Part shown: piece by piece, positions 11,233-22,973 of the stretch | Numbering within the stretch: position 1 is the first letter of the stretch | How the letters are laid out: each line of letters starts with the position of its first letter | NCBI GenBank assembly: GCA_963921935.1 | Contig: OY998181.1 | Span: 137,291,423-137,355,422 of the forward strand | Direction of reading: 5' to 3' | Length of the DNA: 64,000 nucleotides | Source: Galeruca laticollis | Taxonomy: Eukaryota; Arthropoda; Insecta; Coleoptera; Chrysomelidae | Notes under the pieces: generated by a model | Database searches by the model: none | Told to the model about the DNA's origin: nothing | Seen by the model: only the letters and a program-made list of their open reading frames with translations | Program-made: the position numbers and the translations under genes

Positions 11233-11911
11233 TAAAGCCATGTGTCCACTAGCAAGTCACTTGCGGAATAACTTCTGCAAGTATTTGCTGAAGTGTTTCC
11301 ACTCAAACCGAAACTTGCGGAAGTCTGCTTCCAGAAGTAGTTTGTAGAAGTTATCACGACGAATTTGCTGCAAGAAATTGCAGACGTGTTTCCACACAAT
11401 GTGAGTACAGTTTGCAGTAGTTTTATTTTCTTACGATTAACAGTATAAAAATGTCTTGTGGCAAAATAAGATTGGCAGCTGCCATCGCAGCATATTTAAT
11501 TCAAAAGAAACAAATTAAAAAAAAATATGTGTTTGGGTGAGAAATTCGGTGCTGCGGCGCGTAGATTCAAGTTTCCAAAATACATTAGTTGAAGAATTGC
11601 GGACCGAAGACTCCATGGAGCTGAAAAATTTCCTGAGAATGTCTAATGATGATTTTGAATACATTTTATCTTTAATTCAAACAAGTATTCAAAAGCAGGA
11701 TACTAAAATGAGATTGGCTATACCTCCCAAAGACCGGCTTTTAGTTAATCTTCGATTTTTGGCAACAGGTAAGAAAAAAAAACAAGAAAAATATTTTTAA
11801 TTCATTCATTCGCTTATGTATTTGTTTCGAATCCCTGTATGTACGATTGCAAGGATTGTGTTGGAATGTTGCGGGGCTCTGTACCAATGTCTGAAATCAA
11901 ACTATTTGAAG
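11233..11911 (+). pseudogene. PIF/Harbinger transposase relic 1
   Basis: Begins with a GTGTCCACTAGCAAGTC end-like sequence (compare GGGTCCACAT of Harbinger 3). An ATG at 11451 (MSCGKIRLAAAIAAYLIQ) starts a HARBI1-like N-terminus. After a frame change it reads LKNFLRMSNDDFEYILSLI and LLVNLRFLATG. A roughly 30-bp insertion precedes SLMYLFRIPVCTIARIV, which ends at a donor (AAG|GTAAAT, 11911). Homologous first exons are seen at 20028 and 45051. The catalytic second exon is lost; downstream lies a Penelope-type repeat. Dead fragment. Confidence 0.75.
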
Positions 11912-11987
11912 GTAAATATTAAAATATGTTTTTTTTTCTGAATAAAACTCAAAGTCAATGTCAACATTTTTAATAGTTGACACAGCG

Positions 11988-12029
11988 CAGCTACTAGTTT
12001 CGGCCTACATACGGGTCATCTTCAGGCTG
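11988..12029 (-). ncRNA. Hammerhead-ribozyme-like motif 1
   Basis: Minus strand: stem I CAGC (12029-12026), core CTGAAGA (12025-12019), an imperfect stem II (GACCC/GGCC), GAA, then palindromic stem III ACTAGT (11998-11993), A as the cleavage base, and GCTG (11991-11988) pairing back with CAGC. This matches the CUGANGA...GAA...(N)UH layout of minimal type I hammerheads known from Penelope-like elements. The surrounding 11950-12120 is a non-coding repeat remnant. One stem II pair is mismatched, so activity is uncertain. Confidence 0.5.
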
Positions 12030-12049
12030 ATCTAAAATTCATTCTACTT

Positions 12050-12397
12050 CCGTGAGTAACACACGCTGATAATCATAAAAGTAGAGGAGAAAAGTGTGAA
12101 ATTGGATGATTAAAATTTATAAAATATGAAAAACTTGAAAAATTCCTTCTCTCGTCATATATTGAAATAAAACCACTTGATAATTATGATAAAGGATGTG
12201 ACAAATGAAAATTTTTTTGATTAAAATTGAAAATGGAATGGAGTAATACAGTTGAGCTCAAAGGGAGCAATCAACATGAAAATAAAATTATCTTATGGGG
12301 GGTAAGAGTTGAACTTCTTAAATAGGGACAAAATTTATGCTTTTTCGACAGGATCAAAAATAATTCTTAAATAAAATAACTCTTTTAAATTATTTAT
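12050..12397. other. No gene seen
   Basis: AT-rich sequence between the Penelope-type remnant and the recombinase tail exons. Nothing recognised. Confidence 0.4.
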
Positions 12398-13060
12398 TTA
12401 GGTATTTCTTTTCTTTATGAAGTCATTCATATATGCCTTTAACATTACTGGTGTTCTTCTACTCAAAATAGGATATTCTTCTATCACGTTCTTACAGCGG
12501 TTCAGTGAAGGTAATCTTTTATTGGTCAATTCTTTTTCAAACATTTTCAACACATTTTTATGTTCTTCGGCGGACCAAGGTCTTCTTCTTACTAAAAAAT
12601 ACAAAATGTTTATCAAAGGGAATCTAAGATTAAACAACTATAAATCATGAAACACATTGTTTAGAATCTCCCATATGTTATTGAATAAAATGAGCAGCCA
12701 AATAAAAGGGTGAGATCCCGTGAGCGGTTCGTTGCTTCGAAAAAAAAATTATAAGTGACAATAACAATGTGTTTTGGTCAATTTTCTAATATTTTGGTTC
12801 TACAATAAACAGTTATTTACTCTTTGCCGGAACATTCTAGTCAATAGTTTCTCTTTTTTCTTTTCAATATAGTTCGCAACAAAATGCTTTCAACTGTGTG
12901 GCACTTCTTCGACTCAGAATTTCGTTTGTAGAAATAATGTCTTCACATGTTTCCAGAGAAGGCAGTTCAAAATTATTGAAATAAAACCCCAAGCACTTTT
13001 GCACACAGCTTTTCTCTTCAAAAGACCATGACAGTTTTCTACTATTTCGGGATGGCGTTT
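12398..13060 (-). pseudogene. Two Myb-like tail exons of recombinase family
   Basis: Two successive minus-strand exons encode variants of the same small domain. Exon A starts at 13060 after an ATTTTTACAG acceptor and reads LSWSFEEKSCVQKCLGFYF, LPSLETCEDII and ILSRRSATQLKAF, then stops near 12870. Exon B starts at 12591 after a TATTTTTTAG acceptor and reads RRRPWSAEEHKNVLKMFE, LPSLNRCKNVI and ILSRRTPVMLKAYMNDFIKK, ending at the stop at 12398. The WS-x-EE...LPSL-x-x-C...ILSRR pattern is the C-terminal module of the tyrosine-recombinase-like genes at 34490 and 56400. No recombinase core is adjacent. Whether both exons served one gene or are two tandem relics is unclear. Confidence 0.5.
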
Positions 13061-13065
13061 CTGTA

Positions 13066-13620
13066 AAAATAAATATACCTACTTATACATGTCACACAGT
13101 ACACGTTGACAGATAATTTTTAAACTGATTTTTTTTTCTTTTTAACCATTAAACTTTTTATAGCATAATTGTTGTAGGAGATGATAATGGAGAGTGTATT
13201 AGAAATTTTGGCAGCATTTGATCAATTGGCAATGCCATGTAATTACCAATGGTAGGTACACCAAAAAATCGCATATAAGGTAATTAAAATATTACAATCT
13301 TGGCCTATTTCTAGATAACTCTGTGAAATATTTAAAAATATATCACTGTTAGTATTTCTTAAGTTAAAATATGGCAATGTAAACTGTCCTGCTGTCTCTA
13401 ATCTCTGAAAAATTGATAATAAATTTGATATAAATATGTATTAATTTTTTCGGTTGTCTAACGTCAAAATTACCTGTTAGATCACGATAAATCGCGGAGA
13501 ATCCAAAAACATTCTATAATGATGATCATATACAAAATAAGTATAGGGTGGTTTAGACTTATTTTCATCTTTCATAAATAGGGGGAAATTAAACTTTGGC
13601 ACTAACATGATGAAGATCAG
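13066..13620. other. No gene seen
   Basis: AT-rich, no coding pattern. The boundary with the GC-richer gypsy block is sharp near 13620. Confidence 0.4.
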
Positions 13621-13624
13621 TAAA

Positions 13625-16600
13625 CTATTCTAATTCGTACAGAGTGTGAGGGGGTACGGATATGTTATGCCGTCGGCCATCCGGTCCAATTATCCGTAGC
13701 GTATACCACTTCGTGGCCGGAGCGAAACTCGGTCGGAACCGGGCGGCTCGCTCCGCCCACTCCTTTGGCCAAGGTTGAGAGCGTGGGTGTTTCAGGGCGA
13801 ACTCCAGGATTTCCAGTCTTTCCGCCTGGCGACCTCTCGGTTTTGGAGTCACCTCCATTGGGGCTTCCGGGGCCCCTTCAATTTCCGGGATTATTGTGGG
13901 TGTCTCAGGGTTTTTCCTGTCCGGAACGAAAGTGTGGTGTATCCCGGAGTGGTATTGGGAGACGGTTTCCGCCACGTTCTACGTGACCCGACAGTCCTGG
14001 TCCATAGCGTGCACGGTCGTCCTTTCAACCAGCGTACACACTATATGTATGATTCGTGGTACACGTACCCCAGTTTCCGGCGGTGAGGGCGAGGGTGGAG
14101 GTGTGGCTCTCGGCACATAAGGGTCGAGGTCGAATATCCCTAAGTTGAATTCCTCCTCTACCTCTCCCTTCTGTGGGGATGTAGAATTCGGACTCCTCGA
14201 GATCGAAGTTCCAGTCCAAGTTGGTGTGTCTGGGTCGGAAGGGGCGGTCGGGGAGGGCGAAGCGGCGAGATCCACGACCTCATATTCCTCAAGGTCATAA
14301 GACTCTCTGAGTCGTCGGGCAGCCTTCTTAGCCTTTTTTGTCCGGGCTTGCTCCTTTTCCTGGCGTTCTGCCCGGTCCTCGCATGGGTTGCGGCTCGGGA
14401 GCGGTCTACTCCCACGGGGTGGTGCGTCGCACCGCGGTTTTATCCTGAAACAAACTAACAATTTAACGGTTTTAAATTCTTAATGTGGATTCGGTTATGT
14501 CGCTTGCCGGTTTCGTCTTGTAACTCATATACTACCGGGGAGACGGCGCGTACGACTTCGTAGGGCCCAGAGTATTTTGGAGGTAATTTCGCGGCGACAT
14601 GATCAACGGCTGAGGACAAAGTATACTATCTTTTCATAACCTTCTCCCCCAGGTTGCATTTCCAATCTCGACGACGTAGATTATAATAATGGCTTTGACT
14701 GGTAAATGCTCTGGACAGATTTAAACGGACAAGGTCAAAATACTTTTGCAATTTATCCAGTCTCGAGCGATGCGGTATTGTATCTTCCTCCTTAGGATTT
14801 TCAGTTGCGGTATCTTCTTTCGTATTGCCCTCCGGGTTGTCTTCAGTTTCCCTCCTGAGGGATTTCGGAATGTCGGGGTCTCGTCCAAAATTCAAAAAGG
14901 CCGGCGAAAACCCAGTCGAACCGTGTTTGGAGTTGTTCATCGCAAACTTCAAGTCGGCTCGTCTTATATCCCAATCCCGGTGATCTTGCTCGCAATATTG
15001 CGCAATCATCGTCTTCAGAGTGCGATTCGCTCTCTCCACCGGATTCGCTTGGGGCGTGTACGGGGATGTGAAACGATGTCGGATTCCCAATTCCCTCAAC
15101 ATATTCTTAAACAACGTACTGGGGCCCGTTATCGGTTAACACGGTACGGGGACATCCAAGGACTGTCAGTATCTCTTCATGAAATGCAATTCCGATGCTA
15201 CTGGCAGTAGCACTTCTCAATGGTTTGCATTATGCCCACTTGGTAAATCGGTCCTGGAAGATTACAATATAGCAGTTCCCCTTCTTACTCCTCGGCAATG
15301 GTCCAATGATATCGGAGCTAACAGTATCCCACGGTCGTTGATTTGGAGATGGCTGCATTTTCCCAGGAGGCCTCTGTTGTGATGGTTTGTACTTCTGGCA
15401 TTGTAAACATCTGCGAACGTACTTGGTGATGTCTCGAAACATTCCCGGCCAATAGTAAGCTCTGGCGATACGAGTGATGGTCTTGGCGATTCCCAGATGC
15501 ACTGCATTAGGGGCATCATGGTTTTCTTTGAGAACTCGGGTTCGGTCGGATTTTGCTATGCACAGCTTCCATGGATCGCTCATCTCTGGTTCTCTTAAGT
15601 CATTTATATCCCAAATATGACGGTAAAAACGGCCTTCTTTGATGCAGTAGTCAGGGAACTTGTCTGGTTCTTTCAGGACTTCTTGTGCCGGTACCATGAA
15701 CATTCGGCGGTCACCTCGGTCAGACAGAGTATAGATTTTGGATTGGTCTCGGCGGTCATTGGTAGCGGATTTCTGGACAAAGCGTCAGCCACGCGATTTA
15801 CAGCACCTTTACGGTACTGTATCTCGAAATCATACTGCTGCAGAAAAATACTCCATCGGGCTATACGTCTGGACGGACTCACTATGGAATGCAGTCATCT
15901 AAGAGATTGATGATCGGTAACAACCGTGAAATGGTAGCTCTCTAGATAAGGACGCATCCTTTCAATCCCCCAAACAATGGCAAGACATTCTTTCTCAGTG
16001 ACAGGACAACTTGAAACGGGTGCTTTTGACAGACAAGTTTTAATCTCAGCAAAGGCAGCTTCTTGTTCTTCAGCCCACTTCCATAGCTGGGACTTGCGGA
16101 ATAATTTCTCCTATACCAGGATGCGACTCCCAAAAATATTCTTAACTCTCGGATATTCCTCGGCACTGCAAATTTAATTATGCTCTCGACTTTTTATGGA
16201 TCGGTACGGATTCCATCTCCAGTGACTACATGGCCTAAGTATTTCATGGACGGTGGCATTTCTCCGGGTTCAGTTTCAACCGTGCTCCTCGTAATCGACG
16301 GAATACCTCAGATAGATTTTCCAAATATTGTTCGAACGTTTCCCCCAGAATTATGGTGTCATCCAGAGAAGCAAAGGCGTACGGATCTAAATCTGGGCCT
16401 ATTAGTCTGTCAACCAATCTCTGGAAAGTGGCAGGTGCGGAATGTAAACCAAATGGAAGGAGCGTGAATTGGAACAATCCACGTCCCGGTACGGTAAACG
16501 CGGTAATGGGTTTGCTCTCCGGTGTTAATGGAACTTGCCAGAACCCACTCTTCAAATCTAAACTGGAAATATATTTGGCTTTTCGCAGTTTATCCAGTAT

Positions 16601-16920
16601 AGCATTAATAAATGGAAGCGGGTAAGCATCCTTCATCGTAACTTCGTTAACATTGCGGAAGTCGATGCAGAAACGGTTATTTCCATCTTTCTTCTTCACA
16701 ATCACAATTGGAGAGCTCCACGGACTGGTAGAAGGTTCTATCACTTCTTCATCTAACATCGCGTCTATCTCGGTATTTTGGAGTCGGTATCTTTGTTTGA
16801 TCGGCCGGGGCTGTAGCAGACGGATTTCGTGCTCAATAAGCGTAGTCGGACCTCTAATCTTCTCAAACAGCGGGAGTTCCCGGTTCAAGAAAGTATTCAA
16901 CTTCTCTTTTTGATCGGTGC
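13625..16920 (-). pseudogene. Ty3/gypsy pol fragment A
   Basis: Read right to left: reverse transcriptase (16900-16244) with VIEPSTSPWSSPIVIVKKKD, CIDFRNVNEVT, SSLDLKSGFWQ and LPFGLHSAPATFQ. The catalytic box is SLDD, where YLDD is usual. Then a frame-broken RNase H (16166-15673, ending VADALSRNPLP), the integrase zinc region (ARAYYWPGMF, CLQCQKYKP) and integrase core (TVSSDIIGPLP; SPYTPQANPVERANRTLKT), and a Pro/Glu-rich C-terminal extension (14461-13625, two frames) of unknown role. There are at least four frame breaks. No LTR was identified at its left end. Its right end is fused to fragment B without an intervening gag. GC content is clearly above the surroundings. Confidence 0.85.
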
Positions 16921-19290
16921 AAGTTCAGGGTCCTCTGTTTGTTTGTGACGCATCTCTTTCACTTCGCTTAGGGATGTCAAATTGTACATTGCAAATTTGA
17001 CACTCGTCGTTAGGTTTCTGGCATGGGGGTCGAGATAGGAAATCTGCTACTATATTGTTTTTTTCCGGGTGAATATTGGATTTGGAGGTCGTATGGCTGT
17101 AATCTCAGAGCCCATCGTGCTAGGCGTCCTGTTGTCGTTTTTAACTCATTAACCACTTGAGGGGTTGGTGGTCTGTCATCAGTATTGTCTCTAAACCTTC
17201 AATGTATCCCCGAAATGTATCTACTGCGAACACTAGTGCAAGCGCTTTTCGCTCCGTTGTGCTATAATTCCGTTCCGCTGCTGTCAGTAAGGGACTACTG
17301 TATTCTATCGGGTTCTCGTTTTCTCTCTCCCCCCCTGGACCAAAACCGCTCCTATTGCGTATGCACTGGCGTCCGTCTTGATAATAAATGGCTTGGAGAT
17401 GTCGGCTTGTTTTAGTATGGGCGAGGATACCAGTTTCTCTTTCAGATTTCCGAAGGCCTGCTCTTCTTCTGATCCACACTTCATACTGCTTTCTTCTTTG
17501 TTTGATTCTGTATGTCTGTATGAAAGACAACAGCTGTTTGATATTTTTTGGAGCTGGCATATTGTATATAGCCGACGTTTTTTCTGGGTCGGTCGTAATG
17601 CCATCCTCAGTTATCATATGTCCAAGATACCTTACTGTGGAGCAACCAAAATTGCATTTTTTCCTCTTTTCTCTCAGTCGGTACGTCCGTAAATGTTCAA
17701 AGACTCTTTCCAAATCACGGAGATGTTGGTCGAATGACGGTGACCTGATAATGAGGTCGAGGTAAACTAAGACGGTGACTTATTTTAGGGTAGATTTGAA
17801 TCTGTCCATCAGGCGCTGAAAACTACTGGGGGCGTTTCGTAATCCAAAGACTATCCTATTAAATCTATAGATTCCAAAAGGTGTTATAAATCCTGTTTTA
17901 TCTTTGTCACTGGCATGGATTTATATTTGCCAGTAGCCCGACTGGAGGTCGAGGCACGACATGAACGGGCAGCCTTTAGCGGCGTGGAGCAAATCGTCGA
18001 TCCGTGGTAGTGGATATTTATCGGGTACTGTGATGGCATTACGCTTACGGTAGTCGACAAATACTCGTAGGTAGTTGTTCTTTTTGGGTACGAGGACCAC
18101 GGGGATAACCATGGAGTATCGCTTTCCTCAATTACGCCTTTCTCTAGCATGTCGTCGAGCTTTTACCTCAATATGTTTTGACGGACAGGACTCATCCGAT
18201 ATGGGGCGTTAGCTACGGGCGCGTGATCACCTGTGGATATGCGATGTTCAGCATACGGAGTAGGTGGTCCATCCTCGGCGAAGACATCGGAGTACGCCTG
18301 GAGGGATTTATTGAAGGTGTCCCGTTGTTGATTGCTAAACCCAGGAGTTTCGTCGGGTCTCAGACAAGTATCTGTTTGGTTTAATTCCAGTCTGCATCGT
18401 TTTCTGTGATCCCGCTTCTTCGGTGGTGACCAAGTAGCTGGTAGAGTATTTAAAAATATCGTAGATCGCACCAGGTGAATTGGTCGTCGTTGTCAAGTGT
18501 ATAAATCGGTCGCGGTGGCGTGAGGATATTTATGAGTGGGCCAGCGTCATCAGGCTGGGTGACAAGAGCTTCATCATCCATTGGCAATGGTGAAGCTAAG
18601 AATTCGAAAATGGCGATTTTTTCCCCTCCCCGACATTCACCGCAAGCATTATATTTCTGGCGCTATCGGACTGTGTTTCTCGTTGTGGATGGCCATTTCT
18701 GATATATTCGGGTGTTTTACCCTGTTGAATATTGAGGAAGTTGAATATCTTCTCGGATTCATCTGCGAAGTACCATGCACGCTGAGGAAGGTCCAGAACT
18801 AGGGCGGCTTTTTCGAGGAAGTCCACGCCTAACAAGGTGCGGTTGTCCTCTGCGTCGGGTAGTATTACAAAGTTTATCGGGAATGTGCGATCACCGACTT
18901 CTATTTGGGTCGTAGTAGACAGCATTTCTTTGGGTGAACAACGCCCGTCTGCGAGTGTGACGTCTACTAGCTGCGTTTTAAAGTCGTAAGTCTGCCGTTG
19001 TTTTAAGTAGTCGTACAATGAGCTATGCTCGTTCTGGCAGCGGTGTCTATATGAGCAAGGCCCTTAACCCCATTTATCTTTACTTGTATAGTGGGTACTT
19101 GGATTGTGAGCTTGGTTAACGTACTCAGACTGTAGAAGTGGGCCGAATGGGCTGATATGTCGGGACGAGGTTTTTTTGAAAAATCCGTGCAGTTGTTTCG
19201 GAAATATCCTTGTTTGCCGCGCTAGGTCCGCTAGACCAATATCTGTTCATCCTCCCTTTGGGCGGTAATAGCAACCATTATCTAAACGCA
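16921..19290 (-). pseudogene. Ty3/gypsy gag-pol fragment B
   Basis: A different gypsy lineage in the same orientation. From right: a decayed gag zinc knuckle (about 19220-19190), protease with HIDTAARTS (usual DTG is DTA here) near 19030, continuing in another frame from 19018 (EVGDRTFPINFVILPD; LLGVDFLEKAALVLD). Then the linker 18471-18163 (TPYAEHRISTGDHAPV), reverse transcriptase (MLEKGVIEESDTPW; VFVDYRKRNAITVPDKYPLP; MSCLDLQSGYWQI) and RNase H (YSSPLLTAAERNYSTTERKA; MTDHQPLKWL), ending near 16930. Integrase is absent: the sequence passes directly into the reverse transcriptase of fragment A. Multiple frameshifts. It is either a deletion between two nested elements or a chimeric element. 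Confidence 0.8.
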
Positions 19291-19800
19291 GGATTGTAAA
19301 AGCCAGTGCGAATAAACATCTGAAAGATGTCATAAAGGCTCAACCTGATATTTTAATTCAGTTTTTGAGTAGAAGAAATATTCACATGTATAGGTCCGAT
19401 GGACCTATGCGCGACTAATGGAAGGTTAAATATGTTAGATTTTATCTAACATGGTCACTGATGGCGGGTTAATAATGATAATGGGCAAGGATTCGAGGGC
19501 TGGGGAGGAATTATTTTATTTGGAGTTGGCCGTGATTTTTTTATTTCCCTCCTTCACTCTCAGATACCTTGCAGAAAACCTCCGTTGACTTTATCCTGGA
19601 AATAATAGCTTTGAGTAGCTAATTCACTTCTGTTGATAACTAATTTATCGTAGATATAACTCTTATCATGAATTATTTTGTTGTTAACACTGAGGATGAA
19701 GAATTTAAACTCGCTTAACAATTTTATGCGTATAATGATGACTTGTAAATATAACATTGAAGGAAGATAAACCCTGCGCAGCACTTGATACATTTTCTTT
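19291..19800. other. No gene; possible solo piggyBac-like end
   Basis: No coding pattern. TTAA at 19426-19429 is preceded by a hairpin (ATAGGTCC-GAT-GGACCTAT, 19390-19408) and, read on the minus strand, gives TTAACCTTCCATTAGTCGCG. This resembles the TTAA plus near-terminal palindrome layout of the piggyBac ends in this window. Only one end is seen, so the call is tentative. Confidence 0.3.
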
Positions 19801-20027
19801 TTAAGGTGCGTCCAGACCGAGCGCGCCAAGCAGCGCAAAGCATTTGTAAACGTTGTAGCAACGTTAGTGAACATAATTTGGTCTTTGCACGAGAAACGTC
19901 CAAACGGGCTGCTCTGCTCTGCAACAAACAGTTGTTCGTCAGTGTTCTAACCCGAGCGATTAGTATTTTTTTTATTTTGTGGTGAACATTGCTCGTTAAA
20001 CAGATATTTTTGCGTCAATATTAAAAT

Positions 20028-22231
20028 ATGAGAGATACTGACATTGCAATTGCCGCCACTGCATTTATTTTAATATGTGATCATGTTAAGAAGCCTCAAA
20101 AAAAGAAAATATGACGTTGGTGGACAACAAGGCTATTTCAGAGTCGAAAAAAGTATAGTAGAAGCAATCTATTAAATGATTTATCCATGCATGGTTCTGG
20201 ACAATTTAAATTTTTTTGCCGAATTTCATCCGAAGACTTTGAATATCTTATAAATTTAATTGGCTGCAAAATAGAGAAACGTGATACAAACTACAGGGAG
20301 GCGATTCCAGTGGAAGAAAGATTGGCTGTTACCTTGCGGATCCTTGCAACTGGAGATTCATTGCTAGTTTAATGTATTTGTTTAAAATTTCGAAGCAAAG
20401 CATTTCAAACATAATTACCGAAGTATGCGAAGCATTATGTGAGGCATACAACGTATCAAAGTAAGTTTATATTTATTTTTAGAAAATAGAAAGTCTTATT
20501 TTTCATGTTACACCCTGTTCTATTGCAAATACTTAGAAGTGTCGGAGGTATGGGAGGTTTTTGGAGTTGTTGATGTAGATGGTGAAGGGGGATAATACTG
20601 TGAGTCATGTGGCGAATAGGGTTTTGAACAAGAAGAATAAGTCGAAGGTGACACTGCAGGTAGAGTAACATTGTGTGGTTGTTGAGTTGTTGTCCGTGGA
20701 GCATTATTGTAGGTATCTAATAAACTCATTTCTGCTTGAAAGATAATGTTATTCATATGATTGATTACAATAGCTCCTAAACAAGGATCAAAGTTTTGTA
20801 ATTTGATACCAACATATTGACCGTATGTCGAGCATTCATAAGTGAATTTGGTTGTTACTTTTTGTAGTAATTCAATGGCCATAGACACGTTATTATCTCC
20901 TGTGTCTTCCGTTTTCGATTTTTTCTTTGGAGGAAGTTTCTTGGGCGAATTAAAAGTTTTGCGTTGGGGATTAGTGTTAGTTGTAGAGATGTGTTGTCCA
21001 TGATCTGAATTATCAAACTCTTCTTGATTGGCAGTCTCCTCTTTATCTTGATCAAGCTACAAAAAAGACAATGTTACTTACTTATATCCTTTTTCACAAA
21101 TAAATAAATGAAATATTTTATGGGATATCTATGTTTTATTTGTTTTCATAAGTATTATTTGTTTTTAAAATAAATTAACTTGTCCATGACTAATATAACT
21201 GTAAGGTTTGTTGACAAAAAGTACAACGATTAGTGGACTGCTAGAAATTTTATTTTTCTATAATTGACAAAATCGAAATACTGGCTTTTCCGTTATGAGC
21301 CAGAATCAATACTCCTATAATCTACATACATATTTAATTGTAAATTCTCGAACCCGTCCTTTCATAGGCGTGCTTACGGGTTTATTTTACAACAATAACA
21401 TTACTTCAATTTTTCAGATGCCGAGCAGTGTTAAGGAATGGAGAAATATTTCACATAAATTTGAAAACGTGGATTTATCCACTATGTTTAGGGGCAATCG
21501 ACGGGAAACATGTAGTGCTCCAAAAACCTATAGGAAGTGGATGTGACTATTTTAACTATAAATCATTCTTTAGTATAGTTTTATTTGCTTTGGTCGATGC
21601 AGAATATAATTTTGTTTTTGTTGATGTCGGAGCTCAAGGTCGAATTTCAGATGGAGGTGTTTTTAAAAATACTATTTTGTGGAAACATATAGAAGACAAA
21701 TCATTGTGTTTTCCAGAATCACAAATACTATCAGGACGTACAAGACCAGTGCCTTACGTATTTCTTGGCGATGAGGCATTTGATTTATGATATTATGAAA
21801 CCATTTGCTGGGGATCATGGACAAGAAACAAGAGAAAGGATATTCAATTATAGATTATCTCAAGCTCGAAGAGTTGTAGAAAACGCATTTGGTTTGCTAT
21901 CATCTGTTTTTCGAATTCTGAGAAAACCACTTCTATTAGATCCAGAAAAGCAAAGGTTGTTGTTACGACAACAATATATCTGAAAAATTTTCTAAGCAAA
22001 CGTACTTCGTCTGCAACCTTGTATGCACCACAAGGAGCCGTTAATATTGAAGAAGAAAATGATGAATTTCGACCAGACTGTTGGCGACAAGAGGAAGATT
22101 TAAGAAAACCACTTCTTCCTCTTCGAAGAATTCCACGCAAACCGTCATTACAAACACAGGATATACGAAATGAGTTTGCAGAATATTTCAATGGCGATGG
22201 TAAACTTGAATGGCAACGCAATTATGTCTGA
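20028..22231 (+). pseudogene. PIF/Harbinger transposase 2 (HARBI1-like)
   Basis: Exon 1 runs from ATG 20028 (MRDTDIAIAATAFILI) to a donor at about 20460 and includes the family pattern FFCRISSEDFEYLINLIG, IPVEERLAVTLRILATGDS and SLMYLFKISKQSISNII. Exon 2 starts at 21418 after a TTTTTCAG acceptor and carries the DDE core: LGAIDGKHV (first Asp), FLGDEAF (second Asp) and RRVVENAFGLLSSVFR (Glu). It ends RNEFAEYFNGDG...NYV at 22231. Frameshifts near 20110, 20363, 21470, 21775 and 21965 disable it. The catalytic residues themselves are kept. Confidence 0.85.
20520..21056 (-). pseudogene. Harbinger partner protein, C-terminal exon
   Basis: This exon lies antisense in the intron of transposase 2. 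It starts at 21056 after a CTTTTTTGTAG acceptor, reads an acidic/Lys-rich linker (KKLPPKKKSKTEDTGDNN), then SMAIELLQKVTTKF, YGQYVGIKL and NHMNNIIFQAEM, a helical region matching the C-terminal part of the Harbinger Myb/MADF-BESS-type partner (compare the intact gene at 45638-47885). It ends in a Ser/Pro/Thr-rich tail. The N-terminal DNA-binding exon is missing, so it is a partial gene. In this superfamily the partner helps import the transposase and bind the ends. Confidence 0.65.
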
Positions 22232-22240
22232 TTTCATATC

Positions 22241-22968
22241 TGTATAACTTATTATAAATGGGCTGAAAATTCGGTAATTTTATTGTTTCCTAATACCTCT
22301 TTAACCTATTCTGTAACCTTGGCATTAACAGTTTTTGTTAATATTTTAATATTAGTAATAAACAGTTTTTCATACCGTAAAACGAAAGAAATAAGGATAA
22401 TATGTAATATAATACAACCATAATATACTATTCTTACTATACTCCGCCCACACCCACCAACCCGATCCCCACACCAGCCAACACTCCCCTAATACCCACC
22501 ACCTCTTCCCACAGACTCACCTCACCACCCCTCAGCCCAGACCCACAAAATTATTCCAAATTAAAAATAAAAACCTCGATAAAAACTCTATATAGGTCAA
22601 AAATAAAAAAAATTAGTTAATAAGCGTCAACGCCGCAAAATCATTTCCATGTTTAGTCGGAATGACAATAATGGCATTTGTCAAATTGGATTTATCTGTC
22701 AGTGTTGTGAATGTACAAGGCTCTACGAGCTGCTTTTCTAATATTGCCTTTGTTCTAATATTTATTATTGGTTGATGTTGTATTCATTGATCCTTTAAAC
22801 AAGTCCAAGGTTACAAAAATTTATTTAACTATATAAAGAAAATGATAAACATCAAGGACAAAATTAGTGAATTTTTTAGACCACTCTTCCAACTTTTCAA
22901 TGGTATTTAACTGTTTAATTGTGTCTTTTTCAAGTAAAAACTTGAAGCTGTCAAAAGCAAACCATTTG

Positions 22969-22973
<5 letters not shown>
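22241..22973. other. Non-coding, contains C-rich tract
   Basis: No coding pattern. It includes a compositionally odd C-rich tract (22441-22550) inside AT-rich DNA. Confidence 0.4.
22441..22550. repeat. C-rich, G-poor tract (G4-prone on minus)
   Basis: About 110 bp made almost only of C, A and T with many CCC/CCCC runs (for example CTCCGCCCACACCCACCAAC, CCCCTCAGCCCAGACCC). The minus strand therefore holds many GGG/GGGG runs able to form G-quadruplexes. Its abrupt edges in AT-rich DNA suggest an inserted piece. Confidence 0.55.

Larger units (their letters stand above)
19805..22240 (+). mobile_element. Harbinger element 2, right end lost
   Basis: Left end near 19805 (GGTGCGTCCAGACCGAGCG). It contains a broken transposase on the plus strand with an antisense Myb/MADF-partner exon in its intron, the same layout as Harbinger 3. 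The exon that would encode the partner's N-terminal MADF domain, expected to the right of the transposase stop, is missing, and no inverted copy of the left end is seen. The right part was therefore deleted. Confidence 0.7.

Noticed and set aside
13765..14120. Plus-strand GC-rich frames in the gypsy A C-terminal region
   Set aside because: GC-rich antisense of the Pro/Glu-rich extension; no independent support.
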